Of a DNA stretch of 59,879 bases, positions 9,450 to 17,979 are shown one piece after another. A program made the position numbers and the translations under genes. The first letter of the stretch is position 1. The number at the start of each line of letters is the position of its first letter. The DNA is from Romeriopsis sp046049545 (GTDB lineage Bacteria; Cyanobacteriota; Cyanobacteriia; Leptolyngbyales; Leptolyngbyaceae): positions 1-59,879 of the forward strand of contig JBJORF010000013.1 of NCBI GenBank assembly GCA_046049545.1, read 5' to 3'. The notes under the pieces are model-generated. The model did no database searches. It saw nothing but the letters and a program-made list of their open reading frames with translations, and was not told where the DNA came from.

Positions 9450-9558
9450 ACACTCCTCTTGTGAACCAGGAATTTTAGGTGAACCAGGATTTTGAAAGAT
9501 TGAGCCAAGCGTGAGGATCGACCGTCGAAACCGATCGGTAGACCTCCACCCATACCCG

Positions 9559-10494
9559 TTATTGCGCCGGAGCGGCGGTCGGTGAAGCTGCCGTCGCCGG
9601 CTTCGCCGCTGTCTTATCCGCCTCTGGGGGCTTCAGCGGCAACAGCGCATCCAGTTTGAAGGACGAAACCGTAACCACCTCTGCCTGGCAGTTTGCCAAC
9701 AGTTGTACCTGATTTGTCCCAGGCTGCACCGTCCAGATTCGACCCGCATCCGGACTCTTGCGGGTAACTTTCAAATCTTTAACGATTAACAGCGGCTTCA
9801 ACTTCTCGATCGTCTGGAAAATCGACTGCATCTGGGAGAAAGTGCCCTCAAAGGTGACATCGGTCGTTTGCCGACGCAATTGACCCACCAGGGGCTGCTT
9901 CAGATAGGTATCCTTCGCCACGTCCGCTGCCGAAATAATTTGAACCCCATCCTTGGAAGGCTCAAACTTCCGCAGTTTCGCCTCTGCCACCAGCGGCCCT
10001 TTTAACGCCGATTCTTCAAACTTCTGCCAAGGCCCATTGGTGTCATAGGGCAGAGCGCTATAGACCTGCTGCCAGGAAGCCGGACAGTTCGCAATTTTTG
10101 CTCCCCGTGCTCCAGGCACCCGAGCATTGTTGCGCTCAATCAACTGATTAAGATCTAATAGGATAGTTCTGAGGTTTTTGTCCTCGGCGAACAGGGACAT
10201 GACCTGCTGCTTCTGACGGTTCACCGCCACTAAATCTTTCTTCGCCTGTTGCAGTTCGGCCTCAATCTGGGCAGCTTGCTCAAGACGACGCTTGCCCTCT
10301 TCCACCTCAGCCGTCACTGTGTCAGTTTCGTCTTTCAGCGGCAGCACGACGTTCATCAGCAAGAAGGCTGCGCCGAGTAACCCACCCAAACCAATCAACC
10401 ACCCCAAAAAGGTCGGCAATGGCAAGCCAAAGACCTTGGCTGGCTCCGCTTGGGCACCATAATCAGTCTTCGTATAGTCTCCACTTACCGTCAT
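9559..10494 (-). CDS. pilO: Type IV pilus inner-membrane assembly protein PilO
   Basis: PilO pairs with PilN to form the inner-membrane alignment complex of the type IV pilus. This 311-aa protein has a short cytoplasmic start, one transmembrane helix (FLGWLIGLGGLLGAAFLLMN, about residues 29-48), a coiled coil (about 58-105) and a periplasmic ferredoxin-like domain. A Pro/Ala-rich tail ends ...AASPTAAPAQ. Its start overlaps the pilN stop by four bases (ATGA), so the two are translationally coupled. The assignment rests on topology and gene order more than on motifs. Confidence 0.88.
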   Translation of the reverse strand: MTVSGDYTKTDYGAQAEPAKVFGLPLPTFLGWLIGLGGLLGAAFLLMNVVLPLKDETDTVTAEVEEGKRRLEQAAQIEAELQQAKKDLVAVNRQKQQVMSLFAEDKNLRTILLDLNQLIERNNARVPGARGAKIANCPASWQQVYSALPYDTNGPWQKFEESALKGPLVAEAKLRKFEPSKDGVQIISAADVAKDTYLKQPLVGQLRRQTTDVTFEGTFSQMQSIFQTIEKLKPLLIVKDLKVTRKSPDAGRIWTVQPGTNQVQLLANCQAEVVTVSSFKLDALLPLKPPEADKTAAKPATAASPTAAPAQ

Positions 10495-11426
10495 GGCTTT
10501 CCTCCCTGCTTAATAACGCCTTTCTGCTTCAGCGCATCGATACGCGAAACCAATCCGACTGCACCCTTACGCTCCAGCTCGCGCAACAGTTCATCCGTCG
10601 AGACATTCGCCAATTCGGTCTGAATTTTGAATCCAACCTTGGCGGGCAACTTGGGCAAATCTCCCATGGATTGGGAACCTCCACCCCCAGACTGCGGGCC
10701 GGGATTGGTTGCGGGCGTAATTGTCCCTTCCGGTAATCGCTCCGAGGAGACGATCGTGGTTTGTTCGGCGTTGAAGAAGTTGGACTTCTGCAAGACGACC
10801 AGGAAGTCATTCACCCGATCGAAGTTGTCAGCCTGACCCGTGATTTCCAAGCGACCGATCGGTTCGGCGGGCGGCGGCGTTGCCGAGGGTGAAGGCGAAG
10901 CCTGCGCGCCACTGTTAGCCGCTTGCGCCGTTGTTGGGGTAGTCGAAGTCGCTGCTGCCGCTGGCGGCACATCGGTCTTCTGAAGGATTTCCGTAATCTG
11001 CACTCCGGCTGGCAGGCGATCGCGCAAGTCCTGCGCCATCGCCGACCAAGGCTTAATGTTGCTGAACACGCCAGTCAGGGCTTCAATCTGGGCTTTCGCA
11101 TCCGCCAGATCCTTACGCGCCTTATCCCGCTCTTTTTCCTTTTGTTCAATCTGAGCGACCTGCGCTTTCACGTCTTCGCGTTCTTTCTCAGCATTGACTT
11201 TGGTAAAGGTCAACCAACCCCAACCCAAACCCACTAAGGCCAAGGGCAGCAAGCCAACCAGTGCACCGATCGCCAGGACATTCGCCCCGGAACCGCCACT
11301 GCTTGCGCCACGGGTGGCCGAACCGCCCGCGCGCCGCGCCCCAGATCCGCTTCGCGCACCCGCGCGACCCGCTGCGCCCGCATACTCGGCGCGATCTTTG
11401 AGAAAATTGATATCTAAGTTGTACAT
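10491..11426 (-). CDS. pilN: Type IV pilus inner-membrane protein PilN
   Basis: The membrane partner of PilM and PilO. The N-terminus MYNLDINFLKDR carries the INFL-like motif that docks into PilM. An unusual Gly/Ala/Arg/Ser-rich stretch follows (about residues 14-48, GARSGSGARRAGGS...). One transmembrane helix comes next (VLAIGALVGLLPLALVGLGW), then a coiled coil and a PilN periplasmic domain, interrupted by a low-complexity Ala/Pro/Ser segment near residue 170. It lies 3 bp after pilM and overlaps pilO. Confidence 0.9.
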   Translation of the reverse strand: MYNLDINFLKDRAEYAGAAGRAGARSGSGARRAGGSATRGASSGGSGANVLAIGALVGLLPLALVGLGWGWLTFTKVNAEKEREDVKAQVAQIEQKEKERDKARKDLADAKAQIEALTGVFSNIKPWSAMAQDLRDRLPAGVQITEILQKTDVPPAAAATSTTPTTAQAANSGAQASPSPSATPPPAEPIGRLEITGQADNFDRVNDFLVVLQKSNFFNAEQTTIVSSERLPEGTITPATNPGPQSGGGGSQSMGDLPKLPAKVGFKIQTELANVSTDELLRELERKGAVGLVSRIDALKQKGVIKQGGKP

Positions 11427-11429
11427 TGA

Positions 11430-12527
11430 TTACGCCTCCCGCAAGCCTAAACCAAGAACCACGCCCAGGCTGGGACGCACTGCTGGCGGAATATCTTGAG
11501 TTGATTCCAGACCAAGCGCTGTAACTGGATCAACCAAGCTACAGGGCAAACTCAACCGCTGGGTCAAGAAGTCATCGAGTTGCCCGATCGTGGCACCGGG
11601 GCCAGCGAGCAACAACTGCGCCACTTCCTGGTTTTCACCTTGATTGGTGTAAAAGTCGATCGAGCGGCGCAACTCGTCCGCCAGCTCACCCAACACCCGC
11701 AGCATCGCCGCCGTGCCTGGATTCGCCGCACCCGTGCGACCGCCCACCGAATCGATCGGGTTAATCGGCACCGTCATCCCCTGCAACAGGTCAATGCTGC
11801 GCGACGGCGGCAAGTTCATGGCACGGGACAAGGCGCTTTGGATTTGGTACGTCCCGATCGGCACGGTACGAGAGAACTGCGGCACACCATCAACGGCGAT
11901 CGAGATTTCCGTGCTTTCAAACTCGATATCCACCAGCGCCACCGCCTCCTGGGGCGAGAACTGGCGCAGCTGGTCACGGATCGTGCGAATCAGCGAGAAG
12001 CTGGAGATCTCCAACACATCGAGACTCAAACCCGCCTGCTCAAACGTCCGCAGATAACTGTCCGTCACCTCTTTCCGGGTCGCGACTAGCAGCACCTGAA
12101 CCTTCTCAATGCCGTCCTCATCGACGAACAAGCCCAATTTCTGGTAATCCACATCCGCTTCTTCGCGGGGGAATGGCAAATACAAACCCGCTTCCTGGTT
12201 CAACACCATTTCACGCAGTTCCATGTCGTCCAGCTCAGCGGGCACCGGAATAATCCGGGTTACCGTATCGCGTCCGCCGAGGACAGCCGTGGCAACTTGC
12301 TTGGCCTTAATTTTGGTTTCGTTTAACGCGCTCTGGATGAGCTCGGCCATCCCAGCAGTGTCAATGATTTGACCCTCTTGGAAGATGCCTTCCGGCACCG
12401 GAACGGTTGCATAGCTCGTCAACTTGTAGCGCTGACCTTGCTTCCGCACCTGAGCAACGTTAATCCGATCGGGAGCGAGTTCGATCCCTACCCCTTTCGT
12501 TTTCTTGTTAAATAACCCTTTACTCAC
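11430..12527 (-). CDS. pilM: Type IV pilus assembly ATPase-like protein PilM
   Basis: An actin-fold cytoplasmic protein that binds the PilN N-terminus and links the alignment complex to the pilus motors. It is 365 aa. The sequence shows GVGIELAPDRINVAQVRKQG at the start, LVDIEFESTEISIAVDG (phosphate-binding-type loop) near residue 200 and LLLAGPGATIGQLDDFLTQR near 305, as in PilM/FtsA-like proteins. It is first in the cluster; the promoter should lie in the 12.5-13.2 kb gap. Confidence 0.93.
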   Translation of the reverse strand: MSKGLFNKKTKGVGIELAPDRINVAQVRKQGQRYKLTSYATVPVPEGIFQEGQIIDTAGMAELIQSALNETKIKAKQVATAVLGGRDTVTRIIPVPAELDDMELREMVLNQEAGLYLPFPREEADVDYQKLGLFVDEDGIEKVQVLLVATRKEVTDSYLRTFEQAGLSLDVLEISSFSLIRTIRDQLRQFSPQEAVALVDIEFESTEISIAVDGVPQFSRTVPIGTYQIQSALSRAMNLPPSRSIDLLQGMTVPINPIDSVGGRTGAANPGTAAMLRVLGELADELRRSIDFYTNQGENQEVAQLLLAGPGATIGQLDDFLTQRLSLPCSLVDPVTALGLESTQDIPPAVRPSLGVVLGLGLREA

Positions 12528-13321
12528 AGCTTACTGCGCCTACCATGAACGAGTTTTGAACCAGGATGTAACAGCACAGGTTCATCGGGTTAAACGCCTA
12601 AAGCTTCGTGCATTCAGACCCCTGACGAATTGTTACCGCTACCGCATAGTACACAATTTAATTCGGAATGCCGCAAATTTAATTGAAATCTCGCACCGCA
12701 GCCGGGCAGATGACGCTAAATTTCGCACCCCTATGAACTTGCCAATCCCCATCAAACCCAAACAACACAGCAAGACAGCTGGCTACTCCGATGTGATTTA
12801 ACGACTCCCCGATCGATTTTGTGCAGCGGCACTTTCGATTTTGAGCCCTGGTTCCCGGCAATGCTTCACTTGTTCATTGATCCCCAGCCCTGGGCTTAAC
12901 TAACAATTTCGCTGCGACAAGTTCATGACAACAAAGCCCTCAATCCATCGCGCATCAATGCCAAAACCCAGAATGACCGACCAATTCGCACTAACACCCC
13001 ATGAGGATAGTACACAGTATTTTTGGATTCGCACGGGAATTTTGGCCAACTATCAGGGATTTTGATCAAACGCGATCGGCGACACCACTTTTGCTGATCA
13101 CGCCGATGAATTACGCCCGAGCGTAAGCAGCACCCCGATCAAGGCAATCTGCGTACAATTTACTGATCTATGCAACAAATTACACCATCCATAATCACCG
13201 TATTGATCCCTGATCGTTGACCGCATCATTTGCGCGATCGCCCGATTCGGCTACGCATCGGTTCAATCGGGTCACGATCGCTTTAGACTCAAGAACAAGC
13301 CACCGTTTGCGGGAATTTGCC
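12528..13321. other. Intergenic gap between pilM and the ABC binding protein
   Basis: About 790 bp between divergently transcribed genes. It must hold both promoters. An in-frame upstream extension of the downstream gene (from a TTG at 13217) is open but lacks family-like sequence. I see no convincing small gene, tRNA or strong hairpin here. Confidence 0.6.
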
Positions 13322-14647
13322 ATGCGTTATGCCAACCCATCTGTCATGCCATTCACCCCTGCGTTGCGCAGACTGGTACAACGGTGGAGCCGCTGGTTGA
13401 TGCTGGGTTTATTGCTCGGCCTGATGGTCAGCTGTGGGGGCAGTGGGGCGGTCGATCGGCGCACGGAAATCGAATTCTGGACGATGCAGTTGCAGCCGAA
13501 GTACACCGATTATTTCAATGGCTTGATTCGCGAATTTGAGACCCGCAATCCGGATTTGAAAGTGCGTTGGGTCGATGTGCCCTGGGCGGGGATGGAGAGC
13601 AAAATTCTCACCGCCGTGGTGGCCAAAACCCCACCTGATGTAGTCAATCTGAATCCCACTTTCGCCTCACAGTTGGCGGAACGCGGCGCTTGGCTCCCCC
13701 TCGACGATCGCATTCCTAGTGATGTCCGTGCCGCTTATTTGCCCAAAATCTGGCAGGCGAGTCAGCTTGACGGTAAGAGTTTTGGGATTCCTTGGTATTT
13801 GACCACGCGGATCGCGATCGTTAATCAAGCGCTGTTCAAGCAAGCAGGCATCGCCAAAGCCCCCCAAACTTTTAGTGAATTGTTCAAAGCCGCCGAAACG
13901 GTGCATACCAAAACCGGCAAGTCAGCGTTCTTTTCGACGCTCGTCGCTGGGGATGCCGCCGAAGTCTTGGAGTCCTTTGTCCAGGAAGGGGTGCAATTAG
14001 TCAATCCCGATGGCACGGCGGCCTTTAATACACCGCAAGCCGAGGCGATTTTCGATCGCTGGGTGCAGCTTTACCAAAAAGGCTGGATACCGAAGGAAGT
14101 CCTGACCGAAGGCCAACGCTACGGCATTGATTTATTCCAGCGAGGCGAATCGGCTTTGGTGCAGGCCAGTCCCGGCTTCCTCGAAACAATCGCCAAAAAT
14201 GCCCCGACGATTGCCCAAACCGCCATCCCCGCGAGCCAGCTCACGGGCAGCACAGGCAAGAAAAATGTCGCGGTGATGAATTTGGTGGTGCCCCGCGACA
14301 GCGATCAACCCGATGCGGCGGTGAAATTCGCACTGTTTGTCAGCAATCCCGATAACCAACTCAGCTTCGCCAAAGCCGCCAACGTCTTGCCTTCGATCCA
14401 AGCAGCACTGGCCGACCCCTATTTCCAACAGTTGCCCGCCAATCCGACGGTGCTCGATCGGGCCCGGATTATCAGCGCCCGCCAACTGCCGGATTCCGAA
14501 ATCTTGATTCCCGTCATGAAAAATCTCAAGCCGCTGCAAACCCTAATTTACGAAAACCTTCAGGCCGCTGTTGTCCAGAACAAGACCGTGCCCCAGGCGC
14601 TAGGTGATGCCGCCGATCGCTGGAATCAATTGGCTAGCACGAATTAA
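13322..14647 (+). CDS. ABC transporter sugar-binding lipoprotein (family 1 solute-binding protein)
   Basis: A periplasmic binding protein of the family 1 (maltose-type) class. After a hydrophobic signal (WLMLGLLLGLMVSC) the cysteine of a lipobox (MVSC) would be lipidated. The mature part starts with EIEFWTMQLQPKYTDYFNGL and has FETRNPDLKVRWVDVPWAG and KTPPDVVNLNPTFASQLAER, the classic pattern of sugar-binding proteins. I chose the ATG at 13322 (441 aa); another at 13346 is possible, and a TTG at 13217 would put about 35 poor residues before the signal. No permease or ATPase gene is adjacent, so the partner transporter is encoded elsewhere. The substrate is unknown. Confidence 0.88.
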   Translation: MRYANPSVMPFTPALRRLVQRWSRWLMLGLLLGLMVSCGGSGAVDRRTEIEFWTMQLQPKYTDYFNGLIREFETRNPDLKVRWVDVPWAGMESKILTAVVAKTPPDVVNLNPTFASQLAERGAWLPLDDRIPSDVRAAYLPKIWQASQLDGKSFGIPWYLTTRIAIVNQALFKQAGIAKAPQTFSELFKAAETVHTKTGKSAFFSTLVAGDAAEVLESFVQEGVQLVNPDGTAAFNTPQAEAIFDRWVQLYQKGWIPKEVLTEGQRYGIDLFQRGESALVQASPGFLETIAKNAPTIAQTAIPASQLTGSTGKKNVAVMNLVVPRDSDQPDAAVKFALFVSNPDNQLSFAKAANVLPSIQAALADPYFQQLPANPTVLDRARIISARQLPDSEILIPVMKNLKPLQTLIYENLQAAVVQNKTVPQALGDAADRWNQLASTN

Positions 14648-14650
14648 TCA

Positions 14651-15373
14651 CTACTCCGGATTCACCACCGCACCGTAACGCCCATACTGCGAGATCGGCG
14701 TAAAGCCGAGATCACGACGACTACGCAGCCACGCCCAGAGCTGATCGCCATAGGAAAAGTGCCACCACTCATGATAGTGCCGCTCAAACCCCGCCACGCT
14801 CATGCAGTAGTTGAGCAGTTGGCGATGCCGATCGGCCTGCTCCGCCACTGGATCAGCCAGTCCAACATAGTGATCCGGATAGGAACGCGGCGACAATTCA
14901 TCAATTTCGCCCCCCATATCTACGGGCTGACCTTGATCATCTAATAGAGTCAAATCTACCGCTGCCCCGGTACTGTGGGGCGGCGGTGTGAGGGGATTGA
15001 GATTCGGGACGGCCCAGAATTGATGGACTTGGGCCAATGCCTCGGCGCGTTGCTCCGGGGTTAGTTGCGCCGCATCCCAACCCCGATCGCGGAGCACTTC
15101 CGCCAAAGTGTATTCGACCATGAACTGCTGAACGGGTACCGGACGATAGGCATCAAAAATTTGTAAGCGCCAACCGGGCTGCAATTCTTGGAGACGAGTT
15201 TGGGCTTGCGCGAGCCGTTCGATCACGCCCGATCGCAGCGCAAAGGGAGAATAGTCGGTATAGGGCGCACCCAGTTTTGCGTAGGGATGCGGTTCAACGC
15301 GGGCAAATTCAGGGGGCAACTCGACCAACGGCTCATCGCTGGGCTGAATCGGAATGCGTTGATAGGGTTTCAT
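14651..15373 (-). CDS. D-alanyl-D-alanine dipeptidase (VanX/DdpX, peptidase M15D)
   Basis: A zinc peptidase that splits D-Ala-D-Ala. The metal and catalytic motifs are present: PPHSTGAAVDLTLLD (SxHxxGxAxD, about residues 131-145) and YHEWWHFSYG (catalytic Glu and zinc His, about 200-209), with DAYRPVPVQQ (Arg71-type residue) near residue 74. At 240 aa the length is typical. No signal peptide is seen, so it is cytoplasmic. In non-resistant bacteria this family is thought to recycle cell-wall D-Ala-D-Ala. It converges on the ABC binding-protein gene with 3 bp between stops. Its first 41 bp overlap the end of the upstream membrane-protein gene, so the two are probably co-transcribed. Confidence 0.93.
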   Translation of the reverse strand: MKPYQRIPIQPSDEPLVELPPEFARVEPHPYAKLGAPYTDYSPFALRSGVIERLAQAQTRLQELQPGWRLQIFDAYRPVPVQQFMVEYTLAEVLRDRGWDAAQLTPEQRAEALAQVHQFWAVPNLNPLTPPPHSTGAAVDLTLLDDQGQPVDMGGEIDELSPRSYPDHYVGLADPVAEQADRHRQLLNYCMSVAGFERHYHEWWHFSYGDQLWAWLRSRRDLGFTPISQYGRYGAVVNPE

Positions 15374-16736
15374 GGGCAGTTCTCAGTGAGGCGGCGGCCT
15401 GATTTTGCCCGATCGCTGGGGCTGTTGGCAAGGGACTGGATAAGGGGTCAGGCAAGTGATAAATCAGTAATGAAGTCGCGATCGAAACATACATCACCCA
15501 ATTCAAGCCAAAGGATTCCGGCACCGTACTTTCGGTCAAACTGTACAGCACCCAATAGGCAAAAAAGGCCAACGGATACAGCCCCTCGGGCGATCGCCAA
15601 GTCATCAACCAGCGATAGCCCCGCGCCACATTCACCGCCAAACTCGCGAAGAAAATCCCCAGACCCACCACCCCAAACTGCAACAGAATATCAATGAACC
15701 CATTGTGGGCCGTATCGACAATGTAGCGGTTGCGATACCAGAGATCTGCCGCTTCCCCAGCCATCCCCGGTGCCCAAAATGCCTGAAAGCCGTAGCCGAG
15801 CCAAAGCCGCTGGCCCGCTTTTTCCAACAGCACGGCCCAAATATCCGTCCGTCCGGTCAAGGTGGGATCACGGCCCATACTGGTCAAAATCAGCTCAAAG
15901 TTCCCCACAAAGCCGACCACCAGCAGCACCAACAGCAATCCCGCCGTCATCATTCCGAGCTTCGCTTCGAGCCGATCGACCCGTAGCGATCGCAGCACCA
16001 GCAACAGCAGCGATAGCAACAGCAACAGCGACAGGCCCGTTTTGGAAGTACTCAGCAGCACAAGCAACACGGCACAACCCAGCGCCGCCTGTAACCAACG
16101 CCGTTGCCGCCCCGCCGCCAGGGGAATGGCGATCTGCAAAACCAATGCACTTTGCACCATCACCTGGGCCATCGCATTTTTGTGGGTAAAGATTCCCCGC
16201 CAAGCCCCGGCCCAATACATCACATGCTGCGCGTAGGCCGGAAATAACAGTCCAAAGACAAAATTTGTGAATACACTGATACCCAGCGCACTGGCCACCA
16301 GGAGAATTTGCTGACGCACCGAAAATCGCGCCGCAAAGTAAATGCCAAATAAGGTCGTCGCCACAAAGAAAATTCCCTTCCGGAACGTGGCAATCGGCTC
16401 CGGTGTCCAAGCCGCCGACAGCACCACCAATCCCGTATAGGCCCAAATCAACCAAGGCCGGCTCAGGATCGCCCGATAGCGCTGTTGCCGCAGCGCGATC
16501 CAAACCACGGTCGCCAGCAAAATCGCCATCTTCAACACCAAAAAAATCGGCGCATCGGTCGCGGATTCGGCCATGTCCACTAAGTTCAAGTTGCGCGTAT
16601 CCACTTCAACCTTCAACAACCCTGCCAATGGGCCATTCAGTGTCCCGGTGGTGAAGTAGAGCGTGGCCAGCGTAAACGCGATTTCGATCGCATTTGACCA
16701 GTCAAAGCGCGGGGCGCGGGGCGCGACAATTTGCAT
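15333..16736 (-). CDS. O-antigen ligase/polymerase family membrane protein
   Basis: A 467-aa integral membrane protein with about eleven hydrophobic segments. A large extracytoplasmic loop carries GRTDIWAVLLEKAGQRLWLG (about residue 293) and DTAHNGFIDILLQFGVVGLG (about 340), the conserved segments of the Wzy_C/WaaL family. Members join or polymerise surface polysaccharide units at the periplasmic face. Substrate cannot be told. The C-terminal 13 codons overlap the dipeptidase start in another frame. No other glycan genes are next to it. Confidence 0.85.
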   Translation of the reverse strand: MQIVAPRAPRFDWSNAIEIAFTLATLYFTTGTLNGPLAGLLKVEVDTRNLNLVDMAESATDAPIFLVLKMAILLATVVWIALRQQRYRAILSRPWLIWAYTGLVVLSAAWTPEPIATFRKGIFFVATTLFGIYFAARFSVRQQILLVASALGISVFTNFVFGLLFPAYAQHVMYWAGAWRGIFTHKNAMAQVMVQSALVLQIAIPLAAGRQRRWLQAALGCAVLLVLLSTSKTGLSLLLLLSLLLLVLRSLRVDRLEAKLGMMTAGLLLVLLVVGFVGNFELILTSMGRDPTLTGRTDIWAVLLEKAGQRLWLGYGFQAFWAPGMAGEAADLWYRNRYIVDTAHNGFIDILLQFGVVGLGIFFASLAVNVARGYRWLMTWRSPEGLYPLAFFAYWVLYSLTESTVPESFGLNWVMYVSIATSLLIYHLPDPLSSPLPTAPAIGQNQAAASLRTAHETLSTHSDSAQR

Positions 16737-16812
16737 AACTCACCGGACAGCATGGGACTATGCCCTAGGGTGGCAGGTTCGATGGGATCTCGACCTATGC
16801 CTTGCGAGAGAA

Positions 16813-17082
16813 TTAATCACCATCGGGGTTCTGTCCGGGGGAAGAAATTAGCCGATCGGGCACCGGATCGTAGCCCCTGCCGCCACCGGGCCGACAACGG
16901 CCAATCCGCTTCACCGTCAGCCAACTGCCGCGCAGGGGCCCGTGACTTTGCAACGCTTCGATCGCATACTGCGAACAAGTTGGATAAAACCGACAGCAGG
17001 GCAGCAACAACGGCGAAATCGCGATCCGATAGCCCCGCACCAGACCAATTAAGAGAAAGTTCAGACAGGATTCTAGACTCAT
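16813..17082 (-). CDS. yidD: Membrane protein insertion efficiency factor YidD
   Basis: An 89-aa amphipathic protein that aids YidC-dependent membrane insertion. The family core is clear: LIGLVRGYRIAISPLLLP, CRFYPTCSQYAIEALQSHGP and RIGRCRPGGGRGYDPVP. The three cysteines of CCRFYPTCS are present. It starts 62 bp from the divergently transcribed rpsD and follows no other gene closely. Confidence 0.96.
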   Translation of the reverse strand: MSLESCLNFLLIGLVRGYRIAISPLLLPCCRFYPTCSQYAIEALQSHGPLRGSWLTVKRIGRCRPGGGRGYDPVPDRLISSPGQNPDGD

Positions 17083-17103
17083 GCCACGATCGTACCCTAT
17101 ACT
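17074..17103 (+). promoter_or_regulatory. rpsD: Candidate sigma-70 promoter for rpsD
   Basis: TATACT at 17098-17103 with TAGACT at 17074-17079, spacer 18 bp, about 40 bp before the rpsD start. It lies in the short divergent gap with yidD. Inferred from consensus match only. Confidence 0.4.
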
Positions 17104-17144
17104 GGGAAGCCGGATTATTTTTTGAGAATTGCGAGGAAAGTGGA

Positions 17145-17753
17145 ATGGCGCGTTATTGTGGCCCCCGTCTGAGAATTACCCGACGGTTGGGCGATTTGCC
17201 TGGTTTGACCCGAAAGTCGGCGCGGAAGGCATTCCCGCCAGGGCAGCATGGTCAAGCTCGGAAAAAGAAATCTGAGTACGCAATGCGACTCGAAGAGAAG
17301 CAGAAGCTGCGCTACAACTACGGTTTGAGTGAGCGACAGTTGCGCGGCTACGTCCAAAAGGCCCGTCGCAAGTCGGGTTCCACTGGGCTGATCCTACTGC
17401 AAATGCTGGAAATGCGCCTCGACAACACAGTGTTCCGTCTCGGCATGGCGCCGACCATTCCGGCAGCACGTCAGCTCGTCAACCACGGTCACGTGACTGT
17501 GAATGGCAAAGTACTCGACATCGCCAGCTACCAAGTGCGTCCCGGTGACGAAATTGGCGTGCGCGGTCGCGACGCAAGCCGCAAACTGGTGGAAGCCAAC
17601 CTTCAATACCCTGGCCTTTCCAATATCCCGAGCCACTTGGTCTTTGATAAGACGAAGTTGACTGGGAAAGTGAATGGCGTGATCGAGCGCGAATGGGTCG
17701 CACTCCAAATCAACGAACTGACCGTCGTGGAATACTACTCCCGATTGGTTTAA
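17145..17753 (+). CDS. rpsD: 30S ribosomal protein S4
   Basis: S4 binds 16S rRNA early in 30S assembly. The 202-aa product starting MARYCGPRLRITRRLGDLPG matches the cyanobacterial/plastid S4 in length. An S4 RNA-binding domain is clear at about residues 90-150 (MRLDNTVFRLGMAPTIPAAR, then QLVNHGHVTVNGK). The reading frame is open far upstream, but the ATG at 17145 is preceded by a good Shine-Dalgarno (GAGGAAAG) and gives the family N-terminus. It is a single-gene unit with its own terminator, as is usual for rpsD in cyanobacteria. Confidence 0.98.
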   Translation: MARYCGPRLRITRRLGDLPGLTRKSARKAFPPGQHGQARKKKSEYAMRLEEKQKLRYNYGLSERQLRGYVQKARRKSGSTGLILLQMLEMRLDNTVFRLGMAPTIPAARQLVNHGHVTVNGKVLDIASYQVRPGDEIGVRGRDASRKLVEANLQYPGLSNIPSHLVFDKTKLTGKVNGVIEREWVALQINELTVVEYYSRLV

Positions 17754-17860
17754 GTTTAACTATTCAGTTCAGCTGGTCGCGCTATCCGACCAACCAAAAC
17801 TTTTCCGCGGCACTGTACCGCGTGCAGCAATTGCACAACGTACAAATTCTCATCTCCAAA

Positions 17861-17899
17861 CCTCAACGGCACCGTCATCAATCGCCGTTGAGGTTTTTT
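17861..17899 (+). terminator. Terminator of rpsD
   Basis: Perfect 10-bp stem CCTCAACGGC/GCCGTTGAGG (17861-17870 with 17884-17893), 13-nt loop, followed by six T's. It sits 107 bp after the rpsD stop and before the convergent TpsA gene. Confidence 0.92.
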
Positions 17900-17979
17900 G
17901 TTGTTCTAGCTGAGCAATAAAAATCCCCACGTCAACGACGCAGGGATCAGCATCAAATCATCTCAGCCGTCTTGAGCGA

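Noticed and set aside
13217..13321. TTG-started extension of the ABC binding protein
   Set aside because: It would bury the lipoprotein signal behind 35 unrelated residues.
16731..17144. Long upstream extension of rpsD
   Set aside because: It runs antisense through yidD; the ATG at 17145 has a good ribosome binding site and the S4 N-terminus.
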